Of a stretch of 64,000 bases of DNA, positions 28,279 to 37,201 are shown one piece after another. A program made the position numbers and the translations under genes. Position 1 is the stretch's first letter, and every line of letters begins with the position of its first letter. The DNA is from Fibrobacterota bacterium. GTDB lineage: Bacteria; Fibrobacterota; Chitinivibrionia; Chitinivibrionales; Chitinispirillaceae. Location: the NCBI GenBank assembly GCA_023436145.1, contig JAEZKP010000033.1:62001-126000 (forward strand). Reading direction: 5' to 3'. The notes below the pieces were generated by a model. It was not told the origin of the DNA and made no database searches. It was given only the letters and a program-made list of their open reading frames with translations.

Positions 28279-28806
28279 ATGCTTCAATCAGAAATTGATA
28301 AAATAATCAAAAAAATAAGTGATGTACTATTTTTCAACCCTGATCGTATACTCATCGTCAGTACTGAATTCCAGAAACTGTATGTTGTTGAGAGAGGTAA
28401 AATCATTCGCAGCTATGATGTTTCAACTTCCAGATATGGTATTGGCAACAGGGAAGGCTCGAATATGACTCCTAGGGGAATTCACCGGATAGAGGAGAAA
28501 ATCGGTAGTGGAGCTCCCGCAGGAAGAATTTTCGAATCCAGAAATGACACTGGTATAAACTGGCATAGCGGTTTAACCGGGGATAATCTGATTTTAAGTC
28601 GTATTCTCAGACTCAGAGGACTTGAGATTGGTGTCAATAGCGGCCCCGGAATCGATTCCTATGAGCGTTACATTTACATTCACGGTACCAACCAGGAGCA
28701 TCGAATCGGAACACCAAATTCCCATGGTTGCATCTGCATGAGAAATCAGGACATCATCGAGCTTTTCGATTCAGTGGAGGAGGGGACAATTGTCTTTATT
28801 GATTAA
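28279..28806 (+). CDS. YkuD-family L,D-transpeptidase
   Basis: 175 aa from the ATG at 28279 (a TTG at 28267 is also in frame; neither has a strong SD). The catalytic motif is complete: IHGTNQEHRIGTPNSHGCICMRN, with the nucleophile Cys and upstream His. YkuD enzymes form 3-3 peptidoglycan cross-links, attach lipoproteins, or trim peptide stems. No signal peptide or TM is evident, which is odd for a periplasmic enzyme. A cytoplasmic L,D-carboxypeptidase-like role in muropeptide recycling would fit the overlapping Mur ligase gene downstream. That last point is inference. Confidence 0.87.
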   Translation: MLQSEIDKIIKKISDVLFFNPDRILIVSTEFQKLYVVERGKIIRSYDVSTSRYGIGNREGSNMTPRGIHRIEEKIGSGAPAGRIFESRNDTGINWHSGLTGDNLILSRILRLRGLEIGVNSGPGIDSYERYIYIHGTNQEHRIGTPNSHGCICMRNQDIIELFDSVEEGTIVFID

Positions 28807-30175
28807 TAATAAGCAGTATAATTCAATTCATTTCACAGGTGTACTGGGAAGCGGCATGAGTGCAATAGCACAGTTTCTCCGCTGGCAGGGATTGAATATC
28901 AGCGGGTCGGACCGTCTGCTTAATAGTGAAGACACCTTGAGCGTGAAAAAGGGGCTTGTTGACATCGGCTGCAGGCTTTTTGAACAGGATGGTTCCGGAG
29001 TAGAAAAAACCACCGATGCCCTCTGTGTTTCAACTGCAATTGAATCTTCCAACGCAGATATTGTGAGAGCGCAGAAGTTTGGTATCCCCATTTTCCACCG
29101 CTCAGATCTTCTGGCGGCAATCATCTCCACCAGAAAAACTGTGGCCATCGCGGGAACCAGTGGAAAGTCAACGGTAACCGCAATGGTTTTCGAATTCCTC
29201 TTCTCAGCGGGTAAATCCCCTTCCCTTATAAGCGGAGCTAATCTCAAACGCCTGGAAAAGGAAGGACTCATCGGAAACGCATTTAATGGCTCATCCGATT
29301 TGCTGGTAGTGGAAGCAGACGAAAGCGATGGGACTCTGATTAAATACAATCCCTTCATGAGCATAATTCTTAATGTATCCAAGGATCATAAAAATGAAAC
29401 CGAAGTTCTGGATCTGTTTGACAAATTAACCAGAAAGTCAGGTTGCAGCCTGATTAATGCCGATGACAAAAAACTTCATTCTCTGAGGTCATCAATAAGC
29501 TTTGGTCTGGATACCAAAGCAGACTGGAATCCTGATAAATATGTGCTGAATCCCCACTCTGCTGAGATGTATCGTAAAGGTGTAAGATTCCAGCTTCCGC
29601 TACCAGGACAGCATAATTTGTCAAACTGTGCTGCAGCACTGTGTGCCTGTGAACAGCTGGGCTGTGATCCGGAGGGCCTCTCTGATGCAGTTAAATCCTA
29701 TCAGGGCGTTGCACGCCGCTTTACGGTTTATCAGACAGTACAGGGAGTGCATGTGGTAGATGACTTCGCTCATAATCCTGAAAAAATAAAAGCGGCTATC
29801 AATGCTGCACGCGGCCTTTCCGCCAGACTTGCAGTTGTCTATCAACCACATGGGTTCGGGCCCACCAGATTCTTAAAAGACGAATATATCTATACTTTTA
29901 AAAATGAACTCCGGCCAGGTGATTTACTTTTATTACTGCCGATTTATTATGCCGGAGGCAGTGCAAACAAGGATATCTCTTCAGAAGATATTATAAATGA
30001 ACTGGGAATGGTTTCTTTTGAAAAATACGCTCCGAAGTGCCGCAACGATATTTTTGACCTGCTCAAAGGAAAAATCAATCCCGGTGAATGTGTTTTGCTG
30101 ATGGGTGCACGCGACCCCTCGCTAAGTACTTTTGCCCGCAAGATTACAGACCTGTATGGAGGAATATCCATTTAA
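28790..30175 (+). CDS. MurC/Mpl-like Mur ligase
   Basis: 461 aa starting at TTG (28790-28792), inside the last codons of the L,D-transpeptidase gene, with GGAGGAGGGG about 5-10 nt upstream. The N-terminal Rossmann-like domain has GVLGSGMSAIAQFL. The ATP loop is AGTSGKST (usual MurC: GTHGKTT) and the central domain has EADESDGTL. The C-terminal domain has DDFAHNPEKI and YQPHGFGPTR. It adds an amino acid or peptide to UDP-MurNAc. GTSGKST and the overlap with an L,D-transpeptidase favour a recycling ligase (Mpl-like) over the essential MurC, but sequence alone does not settle it. The Ser after GK is atypical. Confidence 0.82.
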   Translation: MSLLINNKQYNSIHFTGVLGSGMSAIAQFLRWQGLNISGSDRLLNSEDTLSVKKGLVDIGCRLFEQDGSGVEKTTDALCVSTAIESSNADIVRAQKFGIPIFHRSDLLAAIISTRKTVAIAGTSGKSTVTAMVFEFLFSAGKSPSLISGANLKRLEKEGLIGNAFNGSSDLLVVEADESDGTLIKYNPFMSIILNVSKDHKNETEVLDLFDKLTRKSGCSLINADDKKLHSLRSSISFGLDTKADWNPDKYVLNPHSAEMYRKGVRFQLPLPGQHNLSNCAAALCACEQLGCDPEGLSDAVKSYQGVARRFTVYQTVQGVHVVDDFAHNPEKIKAAINAARGLSARLAVVYQPHGFGPTRFLKDEYIYTFKNELRPGDLLLLLPIYYAGGSANKDISSEDIINELGMVSFEKYAPKCRNDIFDLLKGKINPGECVLLMGARDPSLSTFARKITDLYGGISI

Positions 30176-30285
30176 AAAACGCCTACAGCATCAAAGCTTC
30201 GGCTCAGGACACAGTTTTTGCTTTCCATTATAAATGATAGGGCGGATTTTCTCCCCTACATTTCTTGAAATCAGGAGAGCAACGT

Positions 30286-31293
30286 ATGAGCTTAGAGCAA
30301 ACTGTAAAACAAATCCTTTCTGATTCAAAAGGCATACTGGCTGCAGATGAAAGTCTGGGAACGATAGGTAAAAGATTTGCAAAACACAATATTGAATCCA
30401 CCCCTGCAACCCGGGGACAATACCGGGAAATGCTATTTTCCACTAAAGGTATCGAAAAATATATCTCTGCAGTCATTCTCTTCGATGAAACCATAAGACA
30501 AAACAACAGCTCTGGTACTCCCCTTTGCAATCTGCTTACTGAAAAAGGGATAATTCCGGGCATAAAAGTTGACAAGGGCACACACCCCCTACCCAATTTT
30601 GAAGCAGAAAAAATCACCAACGGACTAGATGGACTTGAACAGAGGCTCTTAGAGTACCGTCAGCTGGGGGCTAAATTTGCCAAATGGAGAGCAGTTTTTT
30701 CTATCGGAGCATCTATTCCTTCCAATCTGTGTATCCAGGCTAATGCTGAAGTTCTGGCCCGTTATGCGGCTTTGTGTCAGCAAGCGGATATCGTACCGAT
30801 TGTAGAGCCGGAAGTTCTTATGGACGGTGATCATCCCATTAGCAGATGTGAAGAAGTCACCACCAGCGTACTTCAAACTGTTTTTTATCATCTGTATCAA
30901 CATAGAGTGGTTCTTGAAGGAATGCTTCTAAAACCAAACATGATACTTGCAGGCAAAGATTCCTCCACCAAAGCCACTGCATCAATGGTTGCGCAAGCCA
31001 CGGTTAGAACCTTACGCAGATCAGTCCCGGCCGCAGTTGCAGGTATAGCATTTCTTTCCGGCGGACAATCTCCGGTAGATGCAACCAGAAACCTGGCAGC
31101 TATAAACGATACCGGCATTCATCCCTGGAAACTTACTTTTTCATTCTCACGTGCACTTCAGGATATGTCACTTGAGAGCTGGGCTGGAAAAAAAGAGAAC
31201 ATACCAGAAGCACAAAAAATATTCCTGTATCGTGCTCAATGCAATAGTGCGGCCACCAGAGGTGAATTTATCGAACCAGCAAGACCTCGATAG
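30286..31293 (+). CDS. Class I fructose-bisphosphate aldolase
   Basis: 335 aa from ATG 30286-30288 (AGGAGAG 6 nt upstream; the frame is open a further 7 codons without an SD). It matches animal/plant-type class I aldolase: GILAADESLGTIGKR, the central DKGTHPLP, WRAVFSIG, EPEVLMDGDH, and the Schiff-base lysine in LLKPNMILAGK. The C-terminal part LSGGQSPVDATRNLAAIN binds phosphate. It cleaves fructose-1,6-bisphosphate in glycolysis and gluconeogenesis. The gene opens a tight same-strand run (21 nt to the Ku gene), an unexpected partner for DNA-repair genes. Confidence 0.96.
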   Translation: MSLEQTVKQILSDSKGILAADESLGTIGKRFAKHNIESTPATRGQYREMLFSTKGIEKYISAVILFDETIRQNNSSGTPLCNLLTEKGIIPGIKVDKGTHPLPNFEAEKITNGLDGLEQRLLEYRQLGAKFAKWRAVFSIGASIPSNLCIQANAEVLARYAALCQQADIVPIVEPEVLMDGDHPISRCEEVTTSVLQTVFYHLYQHRVVLEGMLLKPNMILAGKDSSTKATASMVAQATVRTLRRSVPAAVAGIAFLSGGQSPVDATRNLAAINDTGIHPWKLTFSFSRALQDMSLESWAGKKENIPEAQKIFLYRAQCNSAATRGEFIEPARPR

Positions 31294-31314
31294 TAATAAA
31301 AAGGAGGTGGCACT

Positions 31315-32109
31315 ATGCGCGCAATCTGGTCTGGAGCCCTGAGCTTTGGGCTCATCTATATCCCCGTAAAAATTTATGATGCGACAAAAAGTCATACTAT
31401 TGATTTTGATCTTCTTCGCCGCTCCGATCACTGCAGAATTCACTACGCCAAAGTCTGCAGAGAAACCGGTGAAGAGGTGCCCAAGGAAGAAATTGTCAGA
31501 GGGTATCAGTACCGGAAAGGTGATTATGTCATTGTGGAAGAGGAGGATTTTGCCAGGGCAAATGTGCATAAAACTCAAACCATAGACATAGTTTCCTTTG
31601 TCGATTACTCAGAGATTGACCACTACTATATGGAAAAGCCCTACTTTCTGGAGCCGGTTAAGGAAGCCAAAAAAGCCTATGTCTTACTGCGGGAAGCGTT
31701 GCTTCGCAGTGGCAAAGCAGGTATAGCCCGCTATGTCATGCGAAGACGTGAACATATGGCTTTAATAAAACCGGATGAATCGGTGCTTTTTTTAAACAAC
31801 ATGAGATTTGCAGATGAATTAAGATCTTATAACGAACTTGACCTCCCGGAGAAGGGGCATCAGTCTGTTTCTGAAAAAGAATTGGAAATGGCGTTGAAAC
31901 TAATCGATCAGCTTACCGAAAAGTGGGAGCCTCAACAGTATAAAGATACTTACTACGAAGATCTTAAAGCACTTCTTCAGCAAAAAATAGAAGGTAAGAT
32001 TCCCGCACCGGTCACTCCTGCGAAAGCACCGGTCGCGGTAACCGATCTTTTCAGCCGGCTAAGCGAGAGCCTCAAGATGGCACAGGAAAAAGAGAAAAAG
32101 GCAGCATAG
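31315..32109 (+). CDS. ku: Ku, DNA end-binding protein of bacterial NHEJ
   Basis: 264 aa with the bacterial Ku core from the first residue: MRAIWSGALSFGLIYIPVK, then CRETGEEVPKEEIVRGYQY, YYMEKPYFLEP and HMALIKPD. The C-terminal tail is Pro/Ala then Lys-rich. The homodimer threads onto DNA double-strand ends and recruits LigD. AAAGGAGG precedes ATG by 7 nt. LigD begins 4 bases after the stop, so the two are surely co-expressed. Confidence 0.97.
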   Translation: MRAIWSGALSFGLIYIPVKIYDATKSHTIDFDLLRRSDHCRIHYAKVCRETGEEVPKEEIVRGYQYRKGDYVIVEEEDFARANVHKTQTIDIVSFVDYSEIDHYYMEKPYFLEPVKEAKKAYVLLREALLRSGKAGIARYVMRRREHMALIKPDESVLFLNNMRFADELRSYNELDLPEKGHQSVSEKELEMALKLIDQLTEKWEPQQYKDTYYEDLKALLQQKIEGKIPAPVTPAKAPVAVTDLFSRLSESLKMAQEKEKKAA

Positions 32110-32113
32110 TTTT

Positions 32114-34618
32114 ATGGAATCTCTGCATGATTATCAAAAAAAACGTGACCTTCTCAAATCCGGTGAGCCATCGCCAGACCTTCTGTTCACAAAAAAGCCT
32201 CTTCGTTTTGTCATTCAGAAACATCAAGCATCTCATCTTCATTACGATTTGCGTCTTGAGCTGGAAGGTGTGCTCAAAAGCTGGGCCGTCCCCAAGGGGC
32301 CGTCCATGGACCCTTCCCAAAAAAAACTAGCCATAATGGTCGAAGATCATCCACTGGATTACCGCAATTTCGAAGGGACTATTCCCAAAGGCAACTACGG
32401 AGCAGGAACGGTGATGATCTGGGATGAGGGAACTTATCATATCCCAGGTGCAGAGGACAAATTCGAAAATGAGCGTATGTTTAAACAATTCCTCGATAAA
32501 GGCCACATCACTTTACATATCGAAGGCACCAGGATTAAAGGATTATTTCATCTGGTTAAGCTAAACAGAGCCGGCCTGGCTAATGGCTGGCTTTTAATAA
32601 AAAGTCAGGATCAGCATGCCTCCTCCAACCCCATTGTAAATGAAAGCCGTTCGGCCCGAACTGGCAGAACAATGGAACAGATCAGTAAAAACGAACCACC
32701 AGAGTTTTTTAATCTGAGCAATCTGGATATTTCTGGTGCTAAAAAAGGCAACTTTCCCCATGGTCCCCTGCATCCTATGCTGGCAAAGCTTGTCGATCAA
32801 CCATTCGATCGTAAAGAATGGATCTTCGAAATTAAATGGGATGGATACCGGGCCATTGCGGAAATAAAGCGGGATTCTTTACAGTTTTATTCCAGGAACG
32901 GGAAAAGTTTTCTTAACAATTACGATCCGGTGGTTGCAGATTTGAAAAAAATCCGTCTGGAAGCCATCTTTGATGGAGAGCTTGTAGTTGTGGACTCACA
33001 GGGTAGATCCGATTTCAATCTCCTGCAAAACTACCGAAAAACCGCAAAAGGTAATCTGCTTTACTTTGTTTTTGATCTGCTTTTTCTTGAGGGATACGAT
33101 TTACGCTCCACCGGATTAATTCAAAGAAAATCACTTCTGAAGCAGATCCTCCCCGACCTTGAACACATCAGATATAATGATCATATCCAACAGGATGGAG
33201 TTGCCTTCTATAATCTGGCCAGGGAGAATAAACTGGAAGGAATTGTAGCAAAAGACCAGAACAGCCCTTATCTGGATGGAAAAAGGTCTGCTTACTGGCA
33301 GAAAATTAAAATTTCCTTGCAGCAGGAATTTGTTGTGGGAGGCTTTACCGAGCCTAAAGGTGGTCGAACCGGTATCGGGGCATTACTGGTTGGTGTATAC
33401 CGTGATGGAGAACTGATATATTCTGGCAGCGTCGGTGGTGGATTCACAAATGAAGAATTGCCTCTAATTCGAAACCGGCTGGAGCAGTTAAAAAGCGACA
33501 ACTGTCCTTTCAGCAGTTTTGCTGATAGTAGCAGTAAGGCTACCTGGGTCAAACCGGTAATCGTTTGTGAAATAAAATTTGCAGAATGGACAGCAGATGG
33601 GATTCTGCGTCAACCGGTATTTTTGGGGTTCCGTGAGGATCTTGAGCCACTGGAAGTGAAAAGAGAATATCCGGTTTTCTATTCAGAACCGGAGGCAAGA
33701 TATCCGATCAGGTCATCTGATGATTTGTTAACAGATATAAGTGGCAAAACTCTTAAATTGACTAATCTAAGTAAAACCTATTTTCCCTCCGACAACATCA
33801 GTAAAGGCGATATAATAGAATATTACCGGAAAATAGCCCCTGTAATCCTTCCACATCTCAAAGATCGCCCCCTGTCGCTGCACCGTTTTCCGGATGGTAT
33901 AAATGGAAAGGACTTTTTCCAGAAAAACATGGAAGATGTGCCAGAATGGGCTTCCACAGTGAATATACCGTCTGATTCGGGGAATACCCGCTATATTCTT
34001 TGTCAGGATGAGCCAGCCCTTGTTTATATAGTAAATCTGGGGTCACTCGAGATAAACCCATGGTCTTCACGGATAAACAGTCTCGATTATCCGGATTATA
34101 TGGTAATCGATCTTGATCCGCTTGAGTGTCCGTTTCGATATGTCATAGATAGTGCACTGGCAATCCATGAAATCCTTCAGTTTGTCGATGTACCACATTA
34201 TGTGAAGACTTCCGGGGCAACCGGTCTTCATCTATTTGTTCCGGTTAAAGCACAATATTCTTTTGAACAGGTTCGCCAGTTTTCCCTGCTTATTTGCACT
34301 CTTGTAAATAACCGGCTTCCGGAAATCACCAGTCTGGAACGGGTACCACAAAAACGTAAAGGTCGGGTATATCTTGATTATCTGCAGAATTCCAAAGGGA
34401 AGACTATGGCTGCGCCCTACTCCATTCGACCCAGAGACGGGGCTCCTGTGTCCACTCCTCTATTGTGGGAGGAAATCAACTACCAATTAGATCCTGACCA
34501 GTTTACCATATATTCCATTTTCAGCCGGCTCAGAGATCATGGGGATCTGTGGAAAGCGGTTAATTTTAAAGGTATAGATATGTTAAGTTCACTCAATCAT
34601 TTGGCAGCCCTTTTCTAA
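32114..34618 (+). CDS. ligD: LigD, multifunctional NHEJ ATP-dependent ligase
   Basis: 834 aa in the order 3'-phosphoesterase, ligase, polymerase. The PE domain (residues ~1-170) has FVIQKHQASHLHYDLRLE and the EDHPLDYRNFEG motif. The ligase (~215-520) has the nucleotidyl-lysine motif EIKWDGYR plus FDGELVVVD. The archaeal-primase-type polymerase (~540-834) has YYRKIAPVILPHLKDRPLSL and the catalytic VIDLDP. It trims, fills and seals double-strand breaks held by Ku. This PE-LIG-POL order is that of Pseudomonas-type LigD, not the mycobacterial POL-PE-LIG. All motifs look intact. Confidence 0.97.
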   Translation: MESLHDYQKKRDLLKSGEPSPDLLFTKKPLRFVIQKHQASHLHYDLRLELEGVLKSWAVPKGPSMDPSQKKLAIMVEDHPLDYRNFEGTIPKGNYGAGTVMIWDEGTYHIPGAEDKFENERMFKQFLDKGHITLHIEGTRIKGLFHLVKLNRAGLANGWLLIKSQDQHASSNPIVNESRSARTGRTMEQISKNEPPEFFNLSNLDISGAKKGNFPHGPLHPMLAKLVDQPFDRKEWIFEIKWDGYRAIAEIKRDSLQFYSRNGKSFLNNYDPVVADLKKIRLEAIFDGELVVVDSQGRSDFNLLQNYRKTAKGNLLYFVFDLLFLEGYDLRSTGLIQRKSLLKQILPDLEHIRYNDHIQQDGVAFYNLARENKLEGIVAKDQNSPYLDGKRSAYWQKIKISLQQEFVVGGFTEPKGGRTGIGALLVGVYRDGELIYSGSVGGGFTNEELPLIRNRLEQLKSDNCPFSSFADSSSKATWVKPVIVCEIKFAEWTADGILRQPVFLGFREDLEPLEVKREYPVFYSEPEARYPIRSSDDLLTDISGKTLKLTNLSKTYFPSDNISKGDIIEYYRKIAPVILPHLKDRPLSLHRFPDGINGKDFFQKNMEDVPEWASTVNIPSDSGNTRYILCQDEPALVYIVNLGSLEINPWSSRINSLDYPDYMVIDLDPLECPFRYVIDSALAIHEILQFVDVPHYVKTSGATGLHLFVPVKAQYSFEQVRQFSLLICTLVNNRLPEITSLERVPQKRKGRVYLDYLQNSKGKTMAAPYSIRPRDGAPVSTPLLWEEINYQLDPDQFTIYSIFSRLRDHGDLWKAVNFKGIDMLSSLNHLAALF

Positions 34619-34644
34619 AGATACTATCCCCAGAAAAGAGGAAC

Positions 34645-36300
34645 ATGGCTAATATAGAAGCAATAGTGTTGGCATGCAGAACCGCAAGCCCGAATCAGAC
34701 TATTAAGAGCCGGTATTCAGCGATGCAGCCTTTAGCCGGTAAACCAATGCTGGAATGGATTGTAGATGCTCTTTGCGGGACTGTTGGTATAAAAAAAATA
34801 ACCATCATCGGTCCCGATGAACTGGATTCCCTCCTCTGCATCCGTTATACAGACAGGCGGTTAACTCCTGGCTCAATCACTGCAGAGAAAATTTTCCAGG
34901 AACTTTTCCCTCCGCAAGAAAACAGCCATCCGCAAAGCTACCTGCTTCTTCCATGTGAAGCGGTTCTTCTTTCTGCTGCAATAATAAGCACAATCCTTTT
35001 TCATTTTGAGCACTGTAAAGAAGAGCTTTTTTTTCCGGTAATAAGCGATATTACAACTACAGATTTTCCTCATCTGAATACACAATTAATCTCTTTGAAA
35101 AATAAAAGTGTAATACCCGGTTATCCTGCTTTGTCACGAAGTGTAAAGTATCTGCCTGTACTGTTTAAACTTATGAACGAGTACCAAAGTGATGTCGGAC
35201 TGCTTGAAAATTCAGGTATAACCAATAATATGCTCGCAACCCTGATCAATCAGCATTCCCTTCACAATCCCAGTATCCATTATTTCGAAAGTAAAAATCC
35301 TGAAGTCGTCTTTGCTGCATTTGATTCTGAGAATGTTAAATATGCAAACGAAGCTCTTTTCAACTCCGTATCCATGCCCTTCAACAGAGTAAAAGTCATC
35401 ATTAATCCCGGTTCCGGGAAAAAACACAATATTCTGCAACTCATAAAAGGCAAAAAACAAAACAGCAAAGAAGATCATTTCGATTACTATTCGAAGCTGA
35501 TTACAACAGCATTGCTTCATGGTGGCATAACCGCAGAAGTCATTCAATCAAACAGTTCCAACGATGCAACAGAGATTGCCCGTAATTGTGCAGATAAAGG
35601 TTATGATCTGGTGATTGCTGCTGGTGGTGACGGAACAATCAATTCTGTTGTAAATGGTTTAGCCGGAACCAAAACTGCATTGGGAGTGATACCACTTGGC
35701 ACCATTAACCTTTTGGCAATGGAGCTTGGTATTCCCAGTGATGTCGAATCTGCATGTCAAATCATTGCTCATGCCAGAATAAAAACAATGGATTTGGGAA
35801 AAGTCAATGACCGTTACTTCACCAGTCTCTGCGGTATCGGATTTGATGCTTATGTAATAACTGCTACCCATTCATCACTGAAAAAAAAGTTTGGAGCAGG
35901 GGCCTTTATTCTTAACGGAATTAAAAACCTGACCAGTTATCCATTTCATTCGATCCGTCTTAGCATAAATCACAAATATAACAAAACCGGATATATTGTC
36001 ATTGTTGGTAATGGTAAATATTACGGAGCATCGATGCTTATTGCACCTGATGCCAGCTCGAATGATGGGCTTCTGGATGTGGTTATTTTCCAGAAAAGAG
36101 ATGCCTTGAGTCTTATGCGATACATATGGGAACTGCACAAAGGTGATCTGACAGCACTTCCTGATGTGGAGCATTTTCAGGCAACGCAAATCTCTATCGG
36201 GCGACATGGCCATCATAAGCTTCACCTGGATGGTGAATATTATGGAAAGACTCCGGTGGAAATAACCATAGCTCCCTCAGCTTTAAAGGTGGTATGTTAA
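34645..36300 (+). CDS. Nucleotidyltransferase-like domain fused to a YegS/DAGK lipid kinase
   Basis: 551 aa with SD AGAGGA. Residues 1 to ~240 look like a MobA/GlmU-type nucleotidyltransferase (IEAIVLACRTA ... MQPLAGKPMLEWIVDAL), but the usual G-x-G-x-R-M loop is missing. Residues ~245-551 are a diacylglycerol/sphingosine kinase-type domain with VKVIINPGSGKK, the ATP-site GGDGTINSVVNGL, and the second-domain GIGFDAY and LHLDGE. The kinase half probably phosphorylates a lipid (diacylglycerol, undecaprenol or another). The N-terminal half is likely inactive or reshaped for another role. It follows LigD by 26 nt and precedes a HAD-IB gene by 37 nt. The domain pair is uncommon to my knowledge. 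Confidence 0.8.
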   Translation: MANIEAIVLACRTASPNQTIKSRYSAMQPLAGKPMLEWIVDALCGTVGIKKITIIGPDELDSLLCIRYTDRRLTPGSITAEKIFQELFPPQENSHPQSYLLLPCEAVLLSAAIISTILFHFEHCKEELFFPVISDITTTDFPHLNTQLISLKNKSVIPGYPALSRSVKYLPVLFKLMNEYQSDVGLLENSGITNNMLATLINQHSLHNPSIHYFESKNPEVVFAAFDSENVKYANEALFNSVSMPFNRVKVIINPGSGKKHNILQLIKGKKQNSKEDHFDYYSKLITTALLHGGITAEVIQSNSSNDATEIARNCADKGYDLVIAAGGDGTINSVVNGLAGTKTALGVIPLGTINLLAMELGIPSDVESACQIIAHARIKTMDLGKVNDRYFTSLCGIGFDAYVITATHSSLKKKFGAGAFILNGIKNLTSYPFHSIRLSINHKYNKTGYIVIVGNGKYYGASMLIAPDASSNDGLLDVVIFQKRDALSLMRYIWELHKGDLTALPDVEHFQATQISIGRHGHHKLHLDGEYYGKTPVEITIAPSALKVVC

Positions 36301-36337
36301 TAAGCAGAGATCGATAACTCCAAAGGAGTTGCCCAAA

Positions 36338-37015
36338 ATGGAGGATCCAAAAACAGCTGCGATTTTTGATCTTGATGGAACATTGATACCTCATACCAGT
36401 GCAGAGAAAACTTTTATCTTTTATCTTTTACGCAATGGGATTCTTTCCCCGGTGAATCTTATACAGATGCTGGCAGCAATCTGGAAAACCAGAGGCAATC
36501 TCCATGCAATGACCAGGTTTAATAAAGCCTACCTGAAAAATAAAGATACTGCGAAGCTTCAGAGTATAGCCCAATTTTATTTTGAACCGCGTATTAATGA
36601 TTTTGTTTTCCCGCAGATGCAGGAAAAAATTGAAGAACATCGCCAAAGGGGTGATCTGTTGTTGCTGCTTACAGGAACTTTGGATCTGATTGCCACCTGC
36701 TTTGTCAGAAAACTTCATTTGCATGGTTTCAAGGCCACAACATTAGAAATCTGTATGGGTAAATACACTGGAAATGTTTGTGGTATAATGCCCTATGGTA
36801 TAGGGAAGCTGGAGGTACTCAGAGAACTTAAAAAGGAGCACTTTTTTGATCCTGATAAATCATACCTTTATGCTAATGTCTACTCTGACCGTTTTGTTAT
36901 GAACGCAGTCGAACATCCGGTAGCGGTTAATCCGGACCATAAACTTCGCAAATATGCTCAGCGTTTTAAATGGGAGATAATTGATATTACACAGGGCAGT
37001 AAATTGACTTTCTGA
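36338..37015 (+). CDS. HAD-IB (SerB-like) hydrolase with altered motif IV
   Basis: 225 aa from ATG 36338 (AAAGGAG 10 nt upstream; an in-frame TTG at 36329 directly abuts the SD). Motif I is intact (FDLDGTL), motif II is LLTGT, and motif III Lys is in GIGKLEVL. Motif IV reads YANVYSDRFVMNAV where relatives have YGDSxxDxPLLxxV: the first Asp is Asn and the Ser is Val, while the second Asp stays. HVAVNPD-type downstream sequence confirms the alignment. HAD-IB members dephosphorylate phosphoserine, lysophospholipids and similar compounds. Loss of one Mg ligand could lower or change activity. It is the last gene of the five-gene run, next to plsC on the opposite strand. Confidence 0.8.
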   Translation: MEDPKTAAIFDLDGTLIPHTSAEKTFIFYLLRNGILSPVNLIQMLAAIWKTRGNLHAMTRFNKAYLKNKDTAKLQSIAQFYFEPRINDFVFPQMQEKIEEHRQRGDLLLLLTGTLDLIATCFVRKLHLHGFKATTLEICMGKYTGNVCGIMPYGIGKLEVLRELKKEHFFDPDKSYLYANVYSDRFVMNAVEHPVAVNPDHKLRKYAQRFKWEIIDITQGSKLTF

Positions 37016-37167
37016 TGCCTTAAAGTATTGCCATAGTTTCCACTTTCGGTAATTTTGCCCGAATAGTACAAGAATAACCCTTATAAACGATTCTATAATA
37101 TTTCTTGTAACCAAAGTCGAGCTGCCTAATTGGCGACGTATTGGGCAATTTGTGAGAAAAACTGATA

Positions 37168-37195
37168 TTGGCATGGCCGTTGCTATATTTATAAG
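37168..37195 (+). promoter_or_regulatory. Promoter for the intergenic small RNA
   Basis: TTGGCA (37168-37173) and TATAAG (37190-37195) each match 5 of 6 consensus bases and are 16 bp apart. The predicted start is near 37202, just before the first stem-loop. Confidence 0.55.
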
Positions 37196-37201
37196 ACAGG
37201 T

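Noticed and set aside
28828..29382. 184-aa minus-strand ORF
   Set aside because: Shadow of the Mur ligase ATP-binding region.
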